Notes under the pieces: generated by a model
The model's input: the letters and a program-made list of their open reading frames with translations, nothing else
What the model was told of the DNA's origin: nothing
The model's database searches: none
Program-made: the position numbers and the translations under genes
Shown here: positions 9,900 to 19,382 of the stretch, piece after piece
Layout: each line of letters opens with the position of its first letter
Numbering within the stretch: position 1 is the first letter of the stretch
DNA from: Sphingomonas sp. Root710
GTDB lineage: Bacteria; Pseudomonadota; Alphaproteobacteria; Sphingomonadales; Sphingomonadaceae
DNA: 64,000 nt
Reading direction: 5' to 3'
Assembly (NCBI RefSeq): GCF_001429065.1
Contig: NZ_LMIB01000012.1
Location: 62,001 to 126,000, forward strand

Positions 9900-11078
9900 C
9901 TAATGCTGGTTCTGCGCGATGACACGCAGCACATTGCCGCTCCAGATCTTCTCGATGTCGGCATCGCTATAACCTGCCGACTTCAGACGCGCGGTAACCT
10001 TGGGAAACGCCGAGATATCATTGATCCCTTCGATGCCGCCGCCGCCGTCCCAGTCCGCTCCGACGCAGACATGGTCGACGCCCGCGACCTCGATCGCGCG
10101 CAGCAGCTGCGCCATGAACTTCTCGAAATCGGCGTTCCACATCTTCTCGCGCTGGTCGAGCGCCTGCCATTTGCCGATCAGTTCGGCCTGCTGCGCGGGG
10201 GTCATCGTGCCGATCAGCTCATAGTCGCCGAACAGCTTGGCGCGCTCGGCGGTCAGGTTCATCTCCGACAGATAGATGGTCGAGATGCACATCGCTCCGC
10301 CCTTGGCGGCCAGCTTGCGCAGCCGCCCCTCGTCGAGATTGCGGGGATGGTCATAGGCTGAGCGCAGGCTCGAATGCGACAGCAGGATCGGATATTTCGA
10401 CAGCTCGAGCAGCTGGTCGAAAGTCGCGTCCGACGAATGGCTGGCGTCAATGGTGATGCCCAGCCGGTTCATCTCCTTCACCCAGTCACGGCCGAGCGGG
10501 CTGAGCCCGCCCCAGCGCGGGGTGTCGGTCGCGGAATCGGCGAACTGGTTGTTCTTCGAATGCACCGGCCCCGCCAGCCGCACGCCCTTGGCGTAGAACT
10601 CGCCGAGCAGCGACAGGTCCTCGCCCAGCGGATAGCTGTTCTCGATCGACTTGAACGCGATCAGCTTACCCGCGCGATTGAGACGGCGCGCATCATCGGC
10701 GCTGAGCGCGGGCGCGATCAGCGCGTCATAGCGCTTGATCGTGCGGTCGATCAGGTCAGATCGGCCGCGCGCGAAAGCCAGCGCGTCGGCATAGCCCTTG
10801 GCGGTCAGCGGCCCCTGCTCAGTGTAGATCACGAAAAAGCCGCCATCGAGCGCGCCCTCGCGCATCCGGCCGATGTCGACCTGCGACAGGTCGTTCGCGA
10901 ATGTGTGGCGCCCGTCGAACCGCCATTCGGGACGGTTGAAGTGAATCGGCGTGTCGAGATGGGTGTCGAGCACCAGCAGCCGCTTGTGCAGCGCCGCCGC
11001 ATCCCCGCCACCCGGCGTCGTGGTCGTGGTGCAGGCCGACAGCGTGCAGGCCGCCAGCGCGATCGCGAGCGTCCTCAT
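9900..11078 (-). CDS. Membrane dipeptidase (peptidase M19), lipoprotein
   Basis: A 392-residue M19 (renal dipeptidase family) enzyme with a lipoprotein signal: the lipobox LSAC puts the lipidated cysteine at residue 16. All zinc-site elements are visible: DTHLD (His-x-Asp), the glutamate in SIENSY, and the histidines in DASHSSD and LLSHSSL, with VGADWDG near the C-terminus. The family cleaves dipeptides and tolerates a D-amino acid on the C-terminal side. It overlaps the upstream serine hydrolase by an ATGA junction at 11075-11078. As last gene of the operon starting at 18300, it probably hydrolyses imported dipeptides in the periplasm. Confidence 0.92.
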   Translation of the reverse strand: MRTLAIALAACTLSACTTTTTPGGGDAAALHKRLLVLDTHLDTPIHFNRPEWRFDGRHTFANDLSQVDIGRMREGALDGGFFVIYTEQGPLTAKGYADALAFARGRSDLIDRTIKRYDALIAPALSADDARRLNRAGKLIAFKSIENSYPLGEDLSLLGEFYAKGVRLAGPVHSKNNQFADSATDTPRWGGLSPLGRDWVKEMNRLGITIDASHSSDATFDQLLELSKYPILLSHSSLRSAYDHPRNLDEGRLRKLAAKGGAMCISTIYLSEMNLTAERAKLFGDYELIGTMTPAQQAELIGKWQALDQREKMWNADFEKFMAQLLRAIEVAGVDHVCVGADWDGGGGIEGINDISAFPKVTARLKSAGYSDADIEKIWSGNVLRVIAQNQH

Positions 11079-12649
11079 TTCGCGTCCACCACCGGCTTCA
11101 GGTCGAGATCCTGATAATCCCAGCTGAAATCCGCGATCGGATTGGCCGCCTTCATCGTCACGCCCGTCACCTTTCCATCGGCATCCAGTGCGAAGGTGAC
11201 ATAGGCCGGTTCGATCGCCTTGTCGTCATATTCGCTGACGAAGCTGTCATATTGCCAATGCTTTAGCTTGCCCACCATGCGCGGGGTGGAGGTGAAGTCC
11301 ATCGTCAGCCCGTCCGGCGTCGACGCCACCACGACGTCGCCATACCAGGGGTCGCGATAGCGCCCGGCATAGCGCGAAAGATCGAGCGAAGGGCCGACCT
11401 TGACCGGCGTCGCCTGCTTCTGGGTCAGCGCAGCGCGCCCGCCTTCCAGCCGCGTCTCGTACCAATTCTGCCACTTGGTCGGCCAGTCATAGTCGGACGC
11501 GCCGAGATAATGGTCGAGGATCATATAATAGAGGCCGAGCAGCATGCCGCTGTCCTCGGAATTCATCATGATCGCAAAGGCGATGTTGCGATCGGGGACG
11601 ATCACGACCCGGGTAATCGATCCGAATACGCCGCCGCTGTGCGCAATGATCCGGTGGCCACGATAATCCTGGACCTGCCAGCCCAACGCATAGGCCTGGT
11701 AATTGGGCATGGCGGGGGCGAGCGCGGGGGGCAGCTGGGTGATCGGCATCGTCACCACCGGGTTCCACATCTCCAGCGCCTGCTTCTCGCTGAACAGCCG
11801 CTTGCCGTCTGGCAGCCCGCCATGGGCGAGCTGGATCTTCAGCCAGGCGGCCTGATCCTCGGCGCTCATCGCGATGCCGCCGGCGGGCGCGCCGTTGCGG
11901 CCCAGCTCGTCGCGTTCGTCGAGCAGCTGCTGGGGCCCGAGGCCGCGCAACGGTCCCGAAAGCCGCGCATGCGGGTAGGAGCGGTTGACGACGCGGAAGC
12001 GGTCCTCGCTGTCGGTGGTCGCGTCCTTCATCCCGCCCGCGCGCAGCAGCCGCTCGCGCACGAAGACTTCCCATGTCTTGCCGGTGACTTCCTCGATCAG
12101 CTGTCCGGCGACCGCATAGAGGATATTGTCATAGGCATAGCCCGACCGGAAACTCGTTTTGGGCTTCAGATAGGCGACATGCTCGACGGTCTGCTTGCGG
12201 GTCAGCTTCGTGCGCGGCACGAACATCAGGTCGCCCTGCCCCAGCCCGAGACCGCTGCGATGGACCAGCAGGTCGCGCACCGTGATCTCGCGCGTCACCC
12301 ACGGATCGGACATGCGGAACCAGGGCATGTGCTTGATCACCGGATCGTCCCAGGCGATCTTGCCCTCATCGACCAGGATCGCGAGCGCCGCCGCGGTCAT
12401 CGCCTTGCCGGTCGATCCGGTCTGGAAGATCGTGTGGCTGTCGACCTTGGCGCTTTCGCCCAGCTTGCGGATGCCCCAGCCCTTGGCGAGCGTGGTCTTG
12501 CCGTTTTCGACGATCGCGATCGACACGCCGGTCGCGCCGACCTTCTGGCGGAAAGCCTCGACCTTGGCGTCGAGGTCGGCGGGGGGTGCTGCCATGGCGG
12601 GCGCGGCCACGGCCAGCAGCCCGAGGGCGATCAGATGGAACGGCTTCAC
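11075..12649 (-). CDS. Serine hydrolase, class C beta-lactamase / D-aminopeptidase family
   Basis: A 524-residue secreted protein starting with GTG and a signal peptide ending near AMAAPPA. The serine-type motifs are S79-T-G-K82 (SxxK), Y173-D-N175 (YxN) and HSGG in place of KTG. A C-terminal beta domain of about 130 residues follows, like the DUF3471 or lipocalin-like domains of D-aminopeptidases and esterases. The family includes DD-peptidases, D-aminopeptidases and esterases. It follows the transporter gene with GGAG eight bases before the start. In this operon, action on D-residue peptides is likely but unproven. Confidence 0.9.
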   Translation of the reverse strand: MKPFHLIALGLLAVAAPAMAAPPADLDAKVEAFRQKVGATGVSIAIVENGKTTLAKGWGIRKLGESAKVDSHTIFQTGSTGKAMTAAALAILVDEGKIAWDDPVIKHMPWFRMSDPWVTREITVRDLLVHRSGLGLGQGDLMFVPRTKLTRKQTVEHVAYLKPKTSFRSGYAYDNILYAVAGQLIEEVTGKTWEVFVRERLLRAGGMKDATTDSEDRFRVVNRSYPHARLSGPLRGLGPQQLLDERDELGRNGAPAGGIAMSAEDQAAWLKIQLAHGGLPDGKRLFSEKQALEMWNPVVTMPITQLPPALAPAMPNYQAYALGWQVQDYRGHRIIAHSGGVFGSITRVVIVPDRNIAFAIMMNSEDSGMLLGLYYMILDHYLGASDYDWPTKWQNWYETRLEGGRAALTQKQATPVKVGPSLDLSRYAGRYRDPWYGDVVVASTPDGLTMDFTSTPRMVGKLKHWQYDSFVSEYDDKAIEPAYVTFALDADGKVTGVTMKAANPIADFSWDYQDLDLKPVVDAK

Positions 12650-12651
12650 GG

Positions 12652-13782
12652 TCAGATCTCCGTCGAAGAGGAAGGGGTACGGAACAGGCGCCAGACGCCG
12701 ATCGTCAGCAGCGGCGCGAGATAGACGGCCAGGAACATCCAGGCGAGGAAACGGTAACCGCTGGCGATCAGCGTGATCAGGCCGATCCGCGCAGCGACGA
12801 ACATGCAGCCGGTCAGGATCGCAGCACCGATAGCCGCGCGCGCGGCGGTGCCCAGCGGCGAATGTCCGCTCGCCTCGACCGCGCCCGAAACGCGCTCGTT
12901 GACGGCGTGCACCGCTCCCGCCCCGCTTTCGAGCAGCGCGCCGAAGATCATGATCTGGAACAGCAGCTGGAAGCCCGGCACGTCCATATGGCGCAGCAGG
13001 AAATCGGACGGCAGCGCCTCCGCCCCGATCGCGGGATAGAAGGCCATCATCGCGACGAAGAACAGGATGGCGGGCAGCATCGCCAGCGGCCCGGCGATCG
13101 CCCCCGCCACCAGCGCATCGCGGCGGCTGGTCAGGTGGCGCAGCACCGGCAGGATCACCACCGCGCCGACGATATTATAGCTGGCATAGGTCAGCCCGCC
13201 CGCCATCCAGCCCGGCGCGGGGGGAGCCGCCTGGGCGAAACCCTGCCCGATCAGCCCGCCGAAGCTCGCCAATGCCAGGACGAGGAACAGCGCATAGACC
13301 GCATAGAGCAGGATCGAAACATATTTGAAAAGCTGCTCGACCGCGCCGGTGCCCAGCGCGGTGGTCGCGACGATGCCGGTGGCGAGCAGGACCGAACCCG
13401 CCGCTTCGGGCCAGCCGAAGGTCGCAGCACCGATCGCCCCCGCCGCCGCGCCGAACACCGCGAGGATCAGGATCACGAAGATCAGATAGGCGATCTCGAA
13501 CGCGATCCAGGCCGGGCCGAGCAGCCCCCGGAAGAAGCTGCGATAATCATAGGCGTTCATCGCGCGGGCGAGCGCGAAGGTCAGCGCAGCGATGAGGCTC
13601 CAGATCAGCGTGGCGAGCAGCATCGCCAGCAGCCCGCCCCACGGCCCCGACGGCACGAAATATTCGGCCAGCTCGCGCCCGGTCGCATAGCCGCCGCCTA
13701 TGATCACCGCCTTGAGCGCGAAACCCGGTAACAGGAAACGCTGGAACCAGCTTGAGCCGGTGGCGGAATCGCCGGGCGTCAT
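12652..13782 (-). CDS. YkvI-type (COG3949) inner-membrane transporter
   Basis: A 376-residue integral membrane protein with about ten hydrophobic helices. The start is the ATG at 13782, which overlaps the stop of the upstream gene (ATGA). The N-terminus (PGFALKAVIIGGGYATGREL) has the glycine-rich first helix of the APC superfamily, and length and pattern fit YkvI-like proteins, whose substrates are uncharacterised. An open frame continues upstream of 13782 but only as a shadow of dgcN. Placement between dgcN and a serine hydrolase suggests transport of an amino acid, N-acyl amino acid or small peptide. Confidence 0.8.
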   Translation of the reverse strand: MTPGDSATGSSWFQRFLLPGFALKAVIIGGGYATGRELAEYFVPSGPWGGLLAMLLATLIWSLIAALTFALARAMNAYDYRSFFRGLLGPAWIAFEIAYLIFVILILAVFGAAAGAIGAATFGWPEAAGSVLLATGIVATTALGTGAVEQLFKYVSILLYAVYALFLVLALASFGGLIGQGFAQAAPPAPGWMAGGLTYASYNIVGAVVILPVLRHLTSRRDALVAGAIAGPLAMLPAILFFVAMMAFYPAIGAEALPSDFLLRHMDVPGFQLLFQIMIFGALLESGAGAVHAVNERVSGAVEASGHSPLGTAARAAIGAAILTGCMFVAARIGLITLIASGYRFLAWMFLAVYLAPLLTIGVWRLFRTPSSSTEI

Positions 13783-14819
13783 GCGAGGCAGTTCGTCACC
13801 AGCGCATCGAATGCCGCGCCGCCGCGGATCGGATCGGCGACCGGCAGGCCGAGCCGCTTGCTCTCCGCCGCCATCAGCGCTTCCGCCTCTTCCCCGCCAT
13901 GGCGCGCGGTGTTGAAGCTTACCCCGCCGCAACGGATCGCGGCGTTGGTGCGGCTGCCCAGCCGGATCGTCAGGTCGATCACCTCCTCGATCGTGGGCAG
14001 CGGATAGCCGTCGATACCCAGGATCATCGGCCGGGCGGGATCGTGGCACACCACGAAGACATCGGGCTGGCTGCCGTGGAGCAGCCCCAGCGTCACCGCC
14101 GCATAGGCCGGATGGAACAGCGATCCCTGCCCTTCGATCACGTCCCAATGGCCGTCCGGCGCATCGGGGCTCAGCATCTCGGCCGCGCCCGCTTCGAAGT
14201 CGGAGATCACCGCATCCATCGGGATGCCGCCGCCCGCGATCATGATTCCGGTCTGGCCGGTCGCGCGGAAATCGGCGTCGACACCCTTGGCCACGAAGGC
14301 GCGATGCAGCGCCAGCGCGGTATATTTCTTGCCGAGCGCGCAGTCGGTGCCGACGGTCAGCAGCCGTTTGCCGCTGCGCTTGCGCCCGGTGGCGATCGGG
14401 ATGGCGGCGGGCGGCGTGCGGATGTCGATCAGCCGCCGCCCCGTCCGCCGCGCCGCCTCCGCCAGCGCGGGGACGTTGGCCAGCCGCTCGTGCATGCCGC
14501 TGACGAGGTCGAGCCCCGCCTCCATCGCCGTCACCAGCGCGCCGATCCAGCTTTCGCCGATCACCCCGCCCTGGTTGGCGACCCCGATCACCAGCGACCG
14601 GGCCCCCGCCGCCTTCGCCTCGGCGGGCGAAAGGCGCGGCAGGCCGGTGCTGACGGTGCATCCTTCCACCGCCAGCTCGCCGACACAGCGGTCGCGCGCC
14701 CAGTCGACCAGCCCGAAGGCCGTCTTGGCAAAGCCCGCCTCGGTCGTGTCGCCGAGAAACAGCAGATAGGGCTGTGGCAGCGTCATGCTATCGGCCAGCT
14801 GGCCCACGGGCGCATTCAT
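13779..14819 (-). CDS. dgcN: DgcN-type D-glutamate N-acetyltransferase (DUF1611)
   Basis: A DUF1611-family protein. The frame opens at 14831, but GGAG seven bases before the ATG at 14819 favours that start (346 aa). The N-terminal half holds ARSLVIGVANQGGVIGESW; the C-terminal P-loop-like half has LLTVGTDCALGKKYTALAL, then FRATGQTGIMIAGGGIPMDAV and DVIEGQGSLFHPAY. From memory of the published pathway, DUF1611 enzymes N-acetylate D-glutamate (DgcN) and an enolase-superfamily partner (DgcA) racemises the product. A candidate partner is encoded at 18360-19382, which supports the assignment. Older annotations call this family NAD-dependent epimerase-like. Confidence 0.78.
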   Translation of the reverse strand: MNAPVGQLADSMTLPQPYLLFLGDTTEAGFAKTAFGLVDWARDRCVGELAVEGCTVSTGLPRLSPAEAKAAGARSLVIGVANQGGVIGESWIGALVTAMEAGLDLVSGMHERLANVPALAEAARRTGRRLIDIRTPPAAIPIATGRKRSGKRLLTVGTDCALGKKYTALALHRAFVAKGVDADFRATGQTGIMIAGGGIPMDAVISDFEAGAAEMLSPDAPDGHWDVIEGQGSLFHPAYAAVTLGLLHGSQPDVFVVCHDPARPMILGIDGYPLPTIEEVIDLTIRLGSRTNAAIRCGGVSFNTARHGGEEAEALMAAESKRLGLPVADPIRGGAAFDALVTNCLA

Positions 14820-14839
14820 TTTAGACTCCATATATTCTT

Positions 14840-17152
14840 TTAGAAGGATGCGCCCAGCGTCATGCCAAGCGTGCGTGGACGGATGGGCGAAGCGAGGACC
14901 GCCGTCCCCGGTCGTGCCGCGAAGGAACCCACGCTGGAAAGGCCGAGATTGTTGGTCACGTTCTTGGCATAAATCGACAAATTATACCGGCCGAAGTCCA
15001 CTCCCGCCCGCAGGTCCACCACCGTATATCCGTCGATCGTGAGACGGCGGCCGAAGGCAGTCTGGTAATTGTCGTCGAAGTCTGTGACCTGATCGCTGAG
15101 CAAGCGGACGCTGCCGCCCACATAAGCCTTGGCGTCGTCCCCCAGTGACCACTCATAGTCAGCCGAGACATTGACCGACCATTCGGGCGCATAGGGCAGA
15201 CGATCCCCCGCAAACCCGCCGTTGCCGGGCGGCAGGTCTTCGTCGAGCTTGGCGCTGTTATAAGCACCGTTCACCACAATACTGAGACCACGAGTCGGCC
15301 GCAGGGTCGCGGTGACCTCCGCGCCTTTGCTGGTCGCGCTGTCGCCATTGCCGTCGGCATTTACCGGGCCGATCGCAGTATTGTAGGTGACCAGCACCTG
15401 TATCTTGCGCCAATCTAGATAATAGAAGGACGCGTCGATGGCGAACGTCCGGTCGGCTGTTTCGGCGCGGATACCCGCCTCATAGCTGACCAGCGTGTCA
15501 GCGTCATACTGGCTCGGGAATCCCGCGCCAGCGCCCGGCGGCACGACGTTGGGACCGCCCGGTCGATAACCCTTGGCGACCCGGGCGTAGACCGTGGTGT
15601 TGTCCGATAGTTCCAGGCGCGGCGAGACCGACCAGGTGAAGACGTTTTCGGATGATTTGCCGGTCACGATGTCGGGGAACGTAGTCGCGCCCGAGAAGAA
15701 GAGCAGCGATCCGTCAAGTAGCTGCCGCGTACTCTGGCTATTGTGGCTGTACCGGGCACCGGCAGTGATGTCGAAGCGCGGCGAGAAATGCCAGGTTACG
15801 CTGCCGAAACCGGCATATTCACGATATCTCGAGTCCAGCTCGGCGCGCAGGAAATCGGGGAAGGTGATATTGGCGCCACCCGGCCCCGCCGGCAGCGTCA
15901 GGGCCGGGTCTATCGCTTCGCCCGTGGCAAGCGCGAACGGCAGATAGCGTTGGAACAGCCTGCCCTTTTCCCGCGTGTAATAGCCGCCGACCAACCATTC
16001 GAAGGTCTCGTCGGAGGCAGACTGCAGGCGAAGTTCCTGGGTGAGCTTCTTCTGCCCGGCGAGCGCAGGAAAGGTAATACCGAGCGGCGGAACGCCGGGC
16101 CCGCCATAAATGGCGTCGGCGATGCCAGGCAGCTGATAGCTCGCGTCATAGACTTCGTGCTGCGTCAGCGTCCCATAGCTGGTGATGGAGGTCAGAGCGA
16201 CCGGCCCGAGATCCCAGTTGATGGTTCCATTATAGAGGCGATAATCGACATCATTCTGTTCGGGGTAGAATTCCGAACGGGTTAGCCGCCCTTCCGTCGA
16301 TGCGCCGGTGTTAGGATCAGTCGCCAGCGGTTTGAGCGTGAGGGGATCGGCATCGAAGGAAGCCCGTGAATTGGAACGAATATTCTGTGCAATACCCGTC
16401 AGCCGGACCGAGAAGTCCTCGCTCGGCTTGAACAGTATCGACGCGCGGCCGCCATAGCTCTGATAGTCATTCGCATCCTTGCGGGCGATGCCGACTGTAT
16501 CGATATAGCCGCCGACCTTGCGGTAATAGCCGCTGGCACGTACGGCGATCATGTCGCTGACGGGCACGTTAAGGACAGCGTTGCCGTTCCAGCCTTCGCC
16601 ACCGCCCGTTGTCGTTTCGGCACCCGCCTGGACGCGGCCTTCGAACTTATCGAGTTTCGGCTCGACGGTGACGAACTTCAACAGACCACCCAGTGAATTC
16701 GCGCCGTACAGCGTCCCTTGGGGCCCCTTCAAAACCTCGACCCGCTCAATGTCGAAAGTGTCGATGTCTCCGGCAAGGACCGCGCCATTGCTCTGGCCCG
16801 TGCTGGGTCCGAACGGCGTGTCATCCACATAGACGGCAGCGGTCGGACTGGCGCCGCCGGTGTTGATGCCGCGCAGCACGACACGTGCCTGGCCAGGATT
16901 GGCCTGTTGCAGGCTCAAGCCTGGGACCAGCGCCGCATAATCTATGAAACTCGTGGCCTGCTGCTGCTCAAGCTGTGCAGCACCCACGACGGAGATAGAT
17001 TGCGGGATTTCCTGAAGCGTCTGCTCCCGCTTCTGGGCGGTGACGATGATATCGCCTTCCCGCATGTCCTCAGCCGCTGTCTGCGCCTGAACGGGTGCGG
17101 AGGAGGCGAGCGCCATCAGGCTGACCGCAACGATGAGTCCCTTTTTCGTCAT
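14840..17152 (-). CDS. TonB-dependent outer-membrane receptor
   Basis: A 770-residue receptor. The frame opens at 17167, but the ATG at 17152 overlaps the stop of the upstream dipeptidase (ATGA) and has GGGGAAAG before it, so it is preferred. It has a signal peptide ending ASSAPVQAQTA, a TonB box (DIIVTAQKRE), a plug with GPQGTLYGANSLGGLLKFVT, and a barrel ending LGMTLGASF. Embedded between a dipeptidase and dgcN, it is the likely outer-membrane gate for the substrate of this locus. DNA here is visibly less GC-rich than the neighbours, with more varied third codon positions. Confidence 0.93.
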   Translation of the reverse strand: MTKKGLIVAVSLMALASSAPVQAQTAAEDMREGDIIVTAQKREQTLQEIPQSISVVGAAQLEQQQATSFIDYAALVPGLSLQQANPGQARVVLRGINTGGASPTAAVYVDDTPFGPSTGQSNGAVLAGDIDTFDIERVEVLKGPQGTLYGANSLGGLLKFVTVEPKLDKFEGRVQAGAETTTGGGEGWNGNAVLNVPVSDMIAVRASGYYRKVGGYIDTVGIARKDANDYQSYGGRASILFKPSEDFSVRLTGIAQNIRSNSRASFDADPLTLKPLATDPNTGASTEGRLTRSEFYPEQNDVDYRLYNGTINWDLGPVALTSITSYGTLTQHEVYDASYQLPGIADAIYGGPGVPPLGITFPALAGQKKLTQELRLQSASDETFEWLVGGYYTREKGRLFQRYLPFALATGEAIDPALTLPAGPGGANITFPDFLRAELDSRYREYAGFGSVTWHFSPRFDITAGARYSHNSQSTRQLLDGSLLFFSGATTFPDIVTGKSSENVFTWSVSPRLELSDNTTVYARVAKGYRPGGPNVVPPGAGAGFPSQYDADTLVSYEAGIRAETADRTFAIDASFYYLDWRKIQVLVTYNTAIGPVNADGNGDSATSKGAEVTATLRPTRGLSIVVNGAYNSAKLDEDLPPGNGGFAGDRLPYAPEWSVNVSADYEWSLGDDAKAYVGGSVRLLSDQVTDFDDNYQTAFGRRLTIDGYTVVDLRAGVDFGRYNLSIYAKNVTNNLGLSSVGSFAARPGTAVLASPIRPRTLGMTLGASF

Positions 17153-18300
17153 GCTGTCTTTCCCCATGCTTGCCCGAGCAGCCGACGGAAATTTCCGCCG
17201 AGCACCGCCCGGATATTGTCGTTGGAATAGCCGCGGCGGATCAGTTCCTCCGTAAGGTCGAAGACCTTGCGGGGATGGTCGAAGCCATCGATGTCGATCC
17301 GTTCGCGGAACGCGTAGCTACCCTTTTTGTACAAAGCCTTGAGCGCGGCGAGGTCGGCCGGCTCCATGTCATCATACCCATTGAGATCGGCATCGGACCC
17401 GATGCCCACATGCTCCACCCCGACCAGCTTTGCGACATGGTCGATATGATCCGTCATATGTCCGACATTGGTCGGATCCTCGGCGCGCACGAACATGCGC
17501 ACGCCGGTAATGCCCATGACGCCGCCCTTGGCGGCCAGCGCCTTGATGGCTTCGTCGGTCTTCACGCGCGGATGCGCGATCAGCGCGCGGCAGTTGCTAT
17601 GCGTGATTGCGATCGGACCCTTGGCCAATGCGATAGCGTCAAGCGTCGTGCGATCGCCGCAGTGCGATACATCGACTAGCATGCCTTCCGACTCCATGGC
17701 GGCGATGATCTTTGCGCCGTAGTCGGACACGCCCCCGTCCACCCTGTCGGTACAGCCCGAACCCAATCGATTCTGGCTGTTATAGGTGAGCTGCGCACAT
17801 CGCAGTCCCAATTTGCGAAACAAGGCGACATCTTCGACGCGATCGAAATGCTCGGCGTTCTGGAAGCCCATTATGACCGCGCCCTTGCCCTCACTCTTGG
17901 CACGGTCGAGATCTTCCGCCGTATCGACCAGCGTCAGGACATCGCTGTTGCGACCGACGAAGCCTTGCCAACCGGCGATATATTCCAGCGCCTTGGTTCG
18001 CGCGTCAGGCCCTTCGATGCCATAGCTGTGATGGAAACCAGTGATTCCGCTGCCGCTAAACTCAGCCGCCTCCCCGGTGGTCAGGCGATGGCCAACATAA
18101 TCGATAGAGACGGTCGCCTTGAGCGGCGCCAGCATATCGATGACCAGGGAGGACGCGACCAGGTCCACAGCCCGCCGCGAATAGCGCTGAGGCTTACCGG
18201 CGAAGGCAAAGCTTCCCCGGTTAACCATCGTTGTGGACAAGGCTGTACCGATCGCGCCCGCAACAACTGCACGGCGCGAGATCGGGAACGGCGTAGTCAT
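17149..18300 (-). CDS. Peptidase M19 family protein with Tat-like signal
   Basis: A 383-residue M19 protein. The ATG at 18300, with AAGGA seven bases upstream, is preferred over the one at 18327. It begins MTTPFPISRRAVVAGAIGTA, a twin-arginine signal. Zinc-site motifs DVSHCGD, ITHSNC and GIGSDADL are present. The usual N-terminal His-x-Asp reads VIDMLAP and the usual bridging glutamate reads GFQNAEHF with glutamine, so one metal site is altered. First gene of the operon running to 9900. Function is probably hydrolysis of a dipeptide or acylated amino acid in the periplasm, by one metal or by a changed mechanism. Confidence 0.87.
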   Translation of the reverse strand: MTTPFPISRRAVVAGAIGTALSTTMVNRGSFAFAGKPQRYSRRAVDLVASSLVIDMLAPLKATVSIDYVGHRLTTGEAAEFSGSGITGFHHSYGIEGPDARTKALEYIAGWQGFVGRNSDVLTLVDTAEDLDRAKSEGKGAVIMGFQNAEHFDRVEDVALFRKLGLRCAQLTYNSQNRLGSGCTDRVDGGVSDYGAKIIAAMESEGMLVDVSHCGDRTTLDAIALAKGPIAITHSNCRALIAHPRVKTDEAIKALAAKGGVMGITGVRMFVRAEDPTNVGHMTDHIDHVAKLVGVEHVGIGSDADLNGYDDMEPADLAALKALYKKGSYAFRERIDIDGFDHPRKVFDLTEELIRRGYSNDNIRAVLGGNFRRLLGQAWGKTA

Positions 18301-18326
18301 TCCGTCATCCTTAGTAAGATTATGCA

Positions 18327-18354
18327 ACTATGATCCTGATTGGAAAACTGTCAA
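18327..18354 (-). promoter_or_regulatory. Operon promoter with shared operator block, copy 1
   Basis: On the minus strand TTGACA (18354-18349) is followed after 16 bases by CATAGT (18332-18327), a plausible -35/-10 pair just upstream of the dipeptidase start at 18300. The 24 bases 18331-18354 match 21470-21493 at 23 positions, including the spacer core TTTTCCAATCAGGATCA. Conservation of the spacer, not only of the promoter boxes, suggests a regulator-binding site. Confidence 0.65.
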
Positions 18355-18359
18355 CCCAA

Positions 18360-19382
18360 TTAGGACGATTTTCTTGCATCACCCCAGATATCTGCACCAC
18401 AATGGACCTTGCCATCGCGATAGGTGACGCCAGGCGTGCGGTCCGCGGCGAGGAAGGTCGGTCCGTCGAGATCGACGATGTCGCAGAGCTGTCCCACCAG
18501 ATAGGCTGGAGCCATCGACAGGCTGGAGCCCATCATGTTGCCGACCATCACTTCCAGGCCCAGCGCACGCGCCTCCCGCGCGATCGCCAGCCCCTCGGTC
18601 AGCCCGCCGCATTTATCGAGCTTGATGTTCACCACGTCGAAGCGTCCGACGAGCCCCGCCGTGTCGGCCAGCGACAACGCGCTCTCGTCCGCCGCGAAGG
18701 GCAGGGGCCGGTCGAACCCGTCGAGATCGGCCTCCCGCCCGCGCGCGAGCGGCTGTTCGAGCAGGGCGATGCGGTGGGCGAGCAGCACCGGCAGCAGGTC
18801 GGGCAGCGTTTCGATCCGGTAGCCCTGATTGGCGTCGACGCCGATCCAGGCATCGGGCCGGGCGGCGCGGATCGCGTCTAGCCGGGCGATGTCGTCGGCC
18901 AGATCGCCGGTCAGTTTGACCTTGATCGGGGCGTCCGGGTCGATCGCCAGCGCGCCCGCCGCCATTGCTTCGGGCGTGTCCGCGCCCAGCGTCAGCGTCG
19001 ATCGCAGCGGCCTCGGCGCGTCGAGACCGGCCAGCGCCCACACCGGTTGTCCGGCCCGCCTGGCCTCCAACTCCCAATAGGCGCAGTCGAGCGCGTTGCG
19101 CGCGCCACCGGGCGGCAGCAGCGCCTGAAGATCCTGGCGCGTCGCGCCGCGCTCGATCGCCTCGCGCACCCGCTCCGCCTCGGCCAGCATGTGCGGCACG
19201 TCGTCGCCCAGATAATAGGCGCCCGCCCCCTCGCCGCGGCCGCTATTCGCGCCGTCCGAGAGTTCGGCGACCAGCACGGCGGTCTCGGCGAAGACATGGC
19301 CGGCGATACGAAACGGCTTGTGGAAGGGGAAGCGCTCGACCCGAAGGTCGAGCGTCAACCGCTGATCGATATGCGCCGTCAT
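18360..19382 (-). CDS. dgcA: DgcA-type N-acyl-D-glutamate racemase / dipeptide epimerase
   Basis: A 340-residue enolase-superfamily enzyme of the muconate-lactonising subgroup. The start is ATG 19382, sharing one base with the upstream stop (TGATG). The acid-base machinery is visible: the lysine pair in PIKVKLTGD, metal ligands in VDANQGY, LEQPL and FAADES, and the opposite lysine in VNIKLDKCGG. This architecture is shared by L-Ala-D/L-Glu epimerases and N-acetyl-D-glutamate racemases. Because dgcN is in the neighbouring unit, the DgcA role (N-acetyl-D-Glu to N-acetyl-L-Glu) is favoured. An Ala-Glu dipeptide epimerase remains a live alternative. Confidence 0.82.
   Translation of the reverse strand: MTAHIDQRLTLDLRVERFPFHKPFRIAGHVFAETAVLVAELSDGANSGRGEGAGAYYLGDDVPHMLAEAERVREAIERGATRQDLQALLPPGGARNALDCAYWELEARRAGQPVWALAGLDAPRPLRSTLTLGADTPEAMAAGALAIDPDAPIKVKLTGDLADDIARLDAIRAARPDAWIGVDANQGYRIETLPDLLPVLLAHRIALLEQPLARGREADLDGFDRPLPFAADESALSLADTAGLVGRFDVVNIKLDKCGGLTEGLAIAREARALGLEVMVGNMMGSSLSMAPAYLVGQLCDIVDLDGPTFLAADRTPGVTYRDGKVHCGADIWGDARKSS

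Noticed and set aside
9497-9922. A 141-codon plus-strand frame in the 9.5-9.9 kb gap
   Set aside because: It overlaps both flanking genes and shows no coding bias or similarity I recognise.
12652-14661. A 669-codon minus-strand frame read as one long transporter
   Set aside because: Only the part from ATG 13782 is a membrane protein; the rest is an out-of-frame reading of dgcN.
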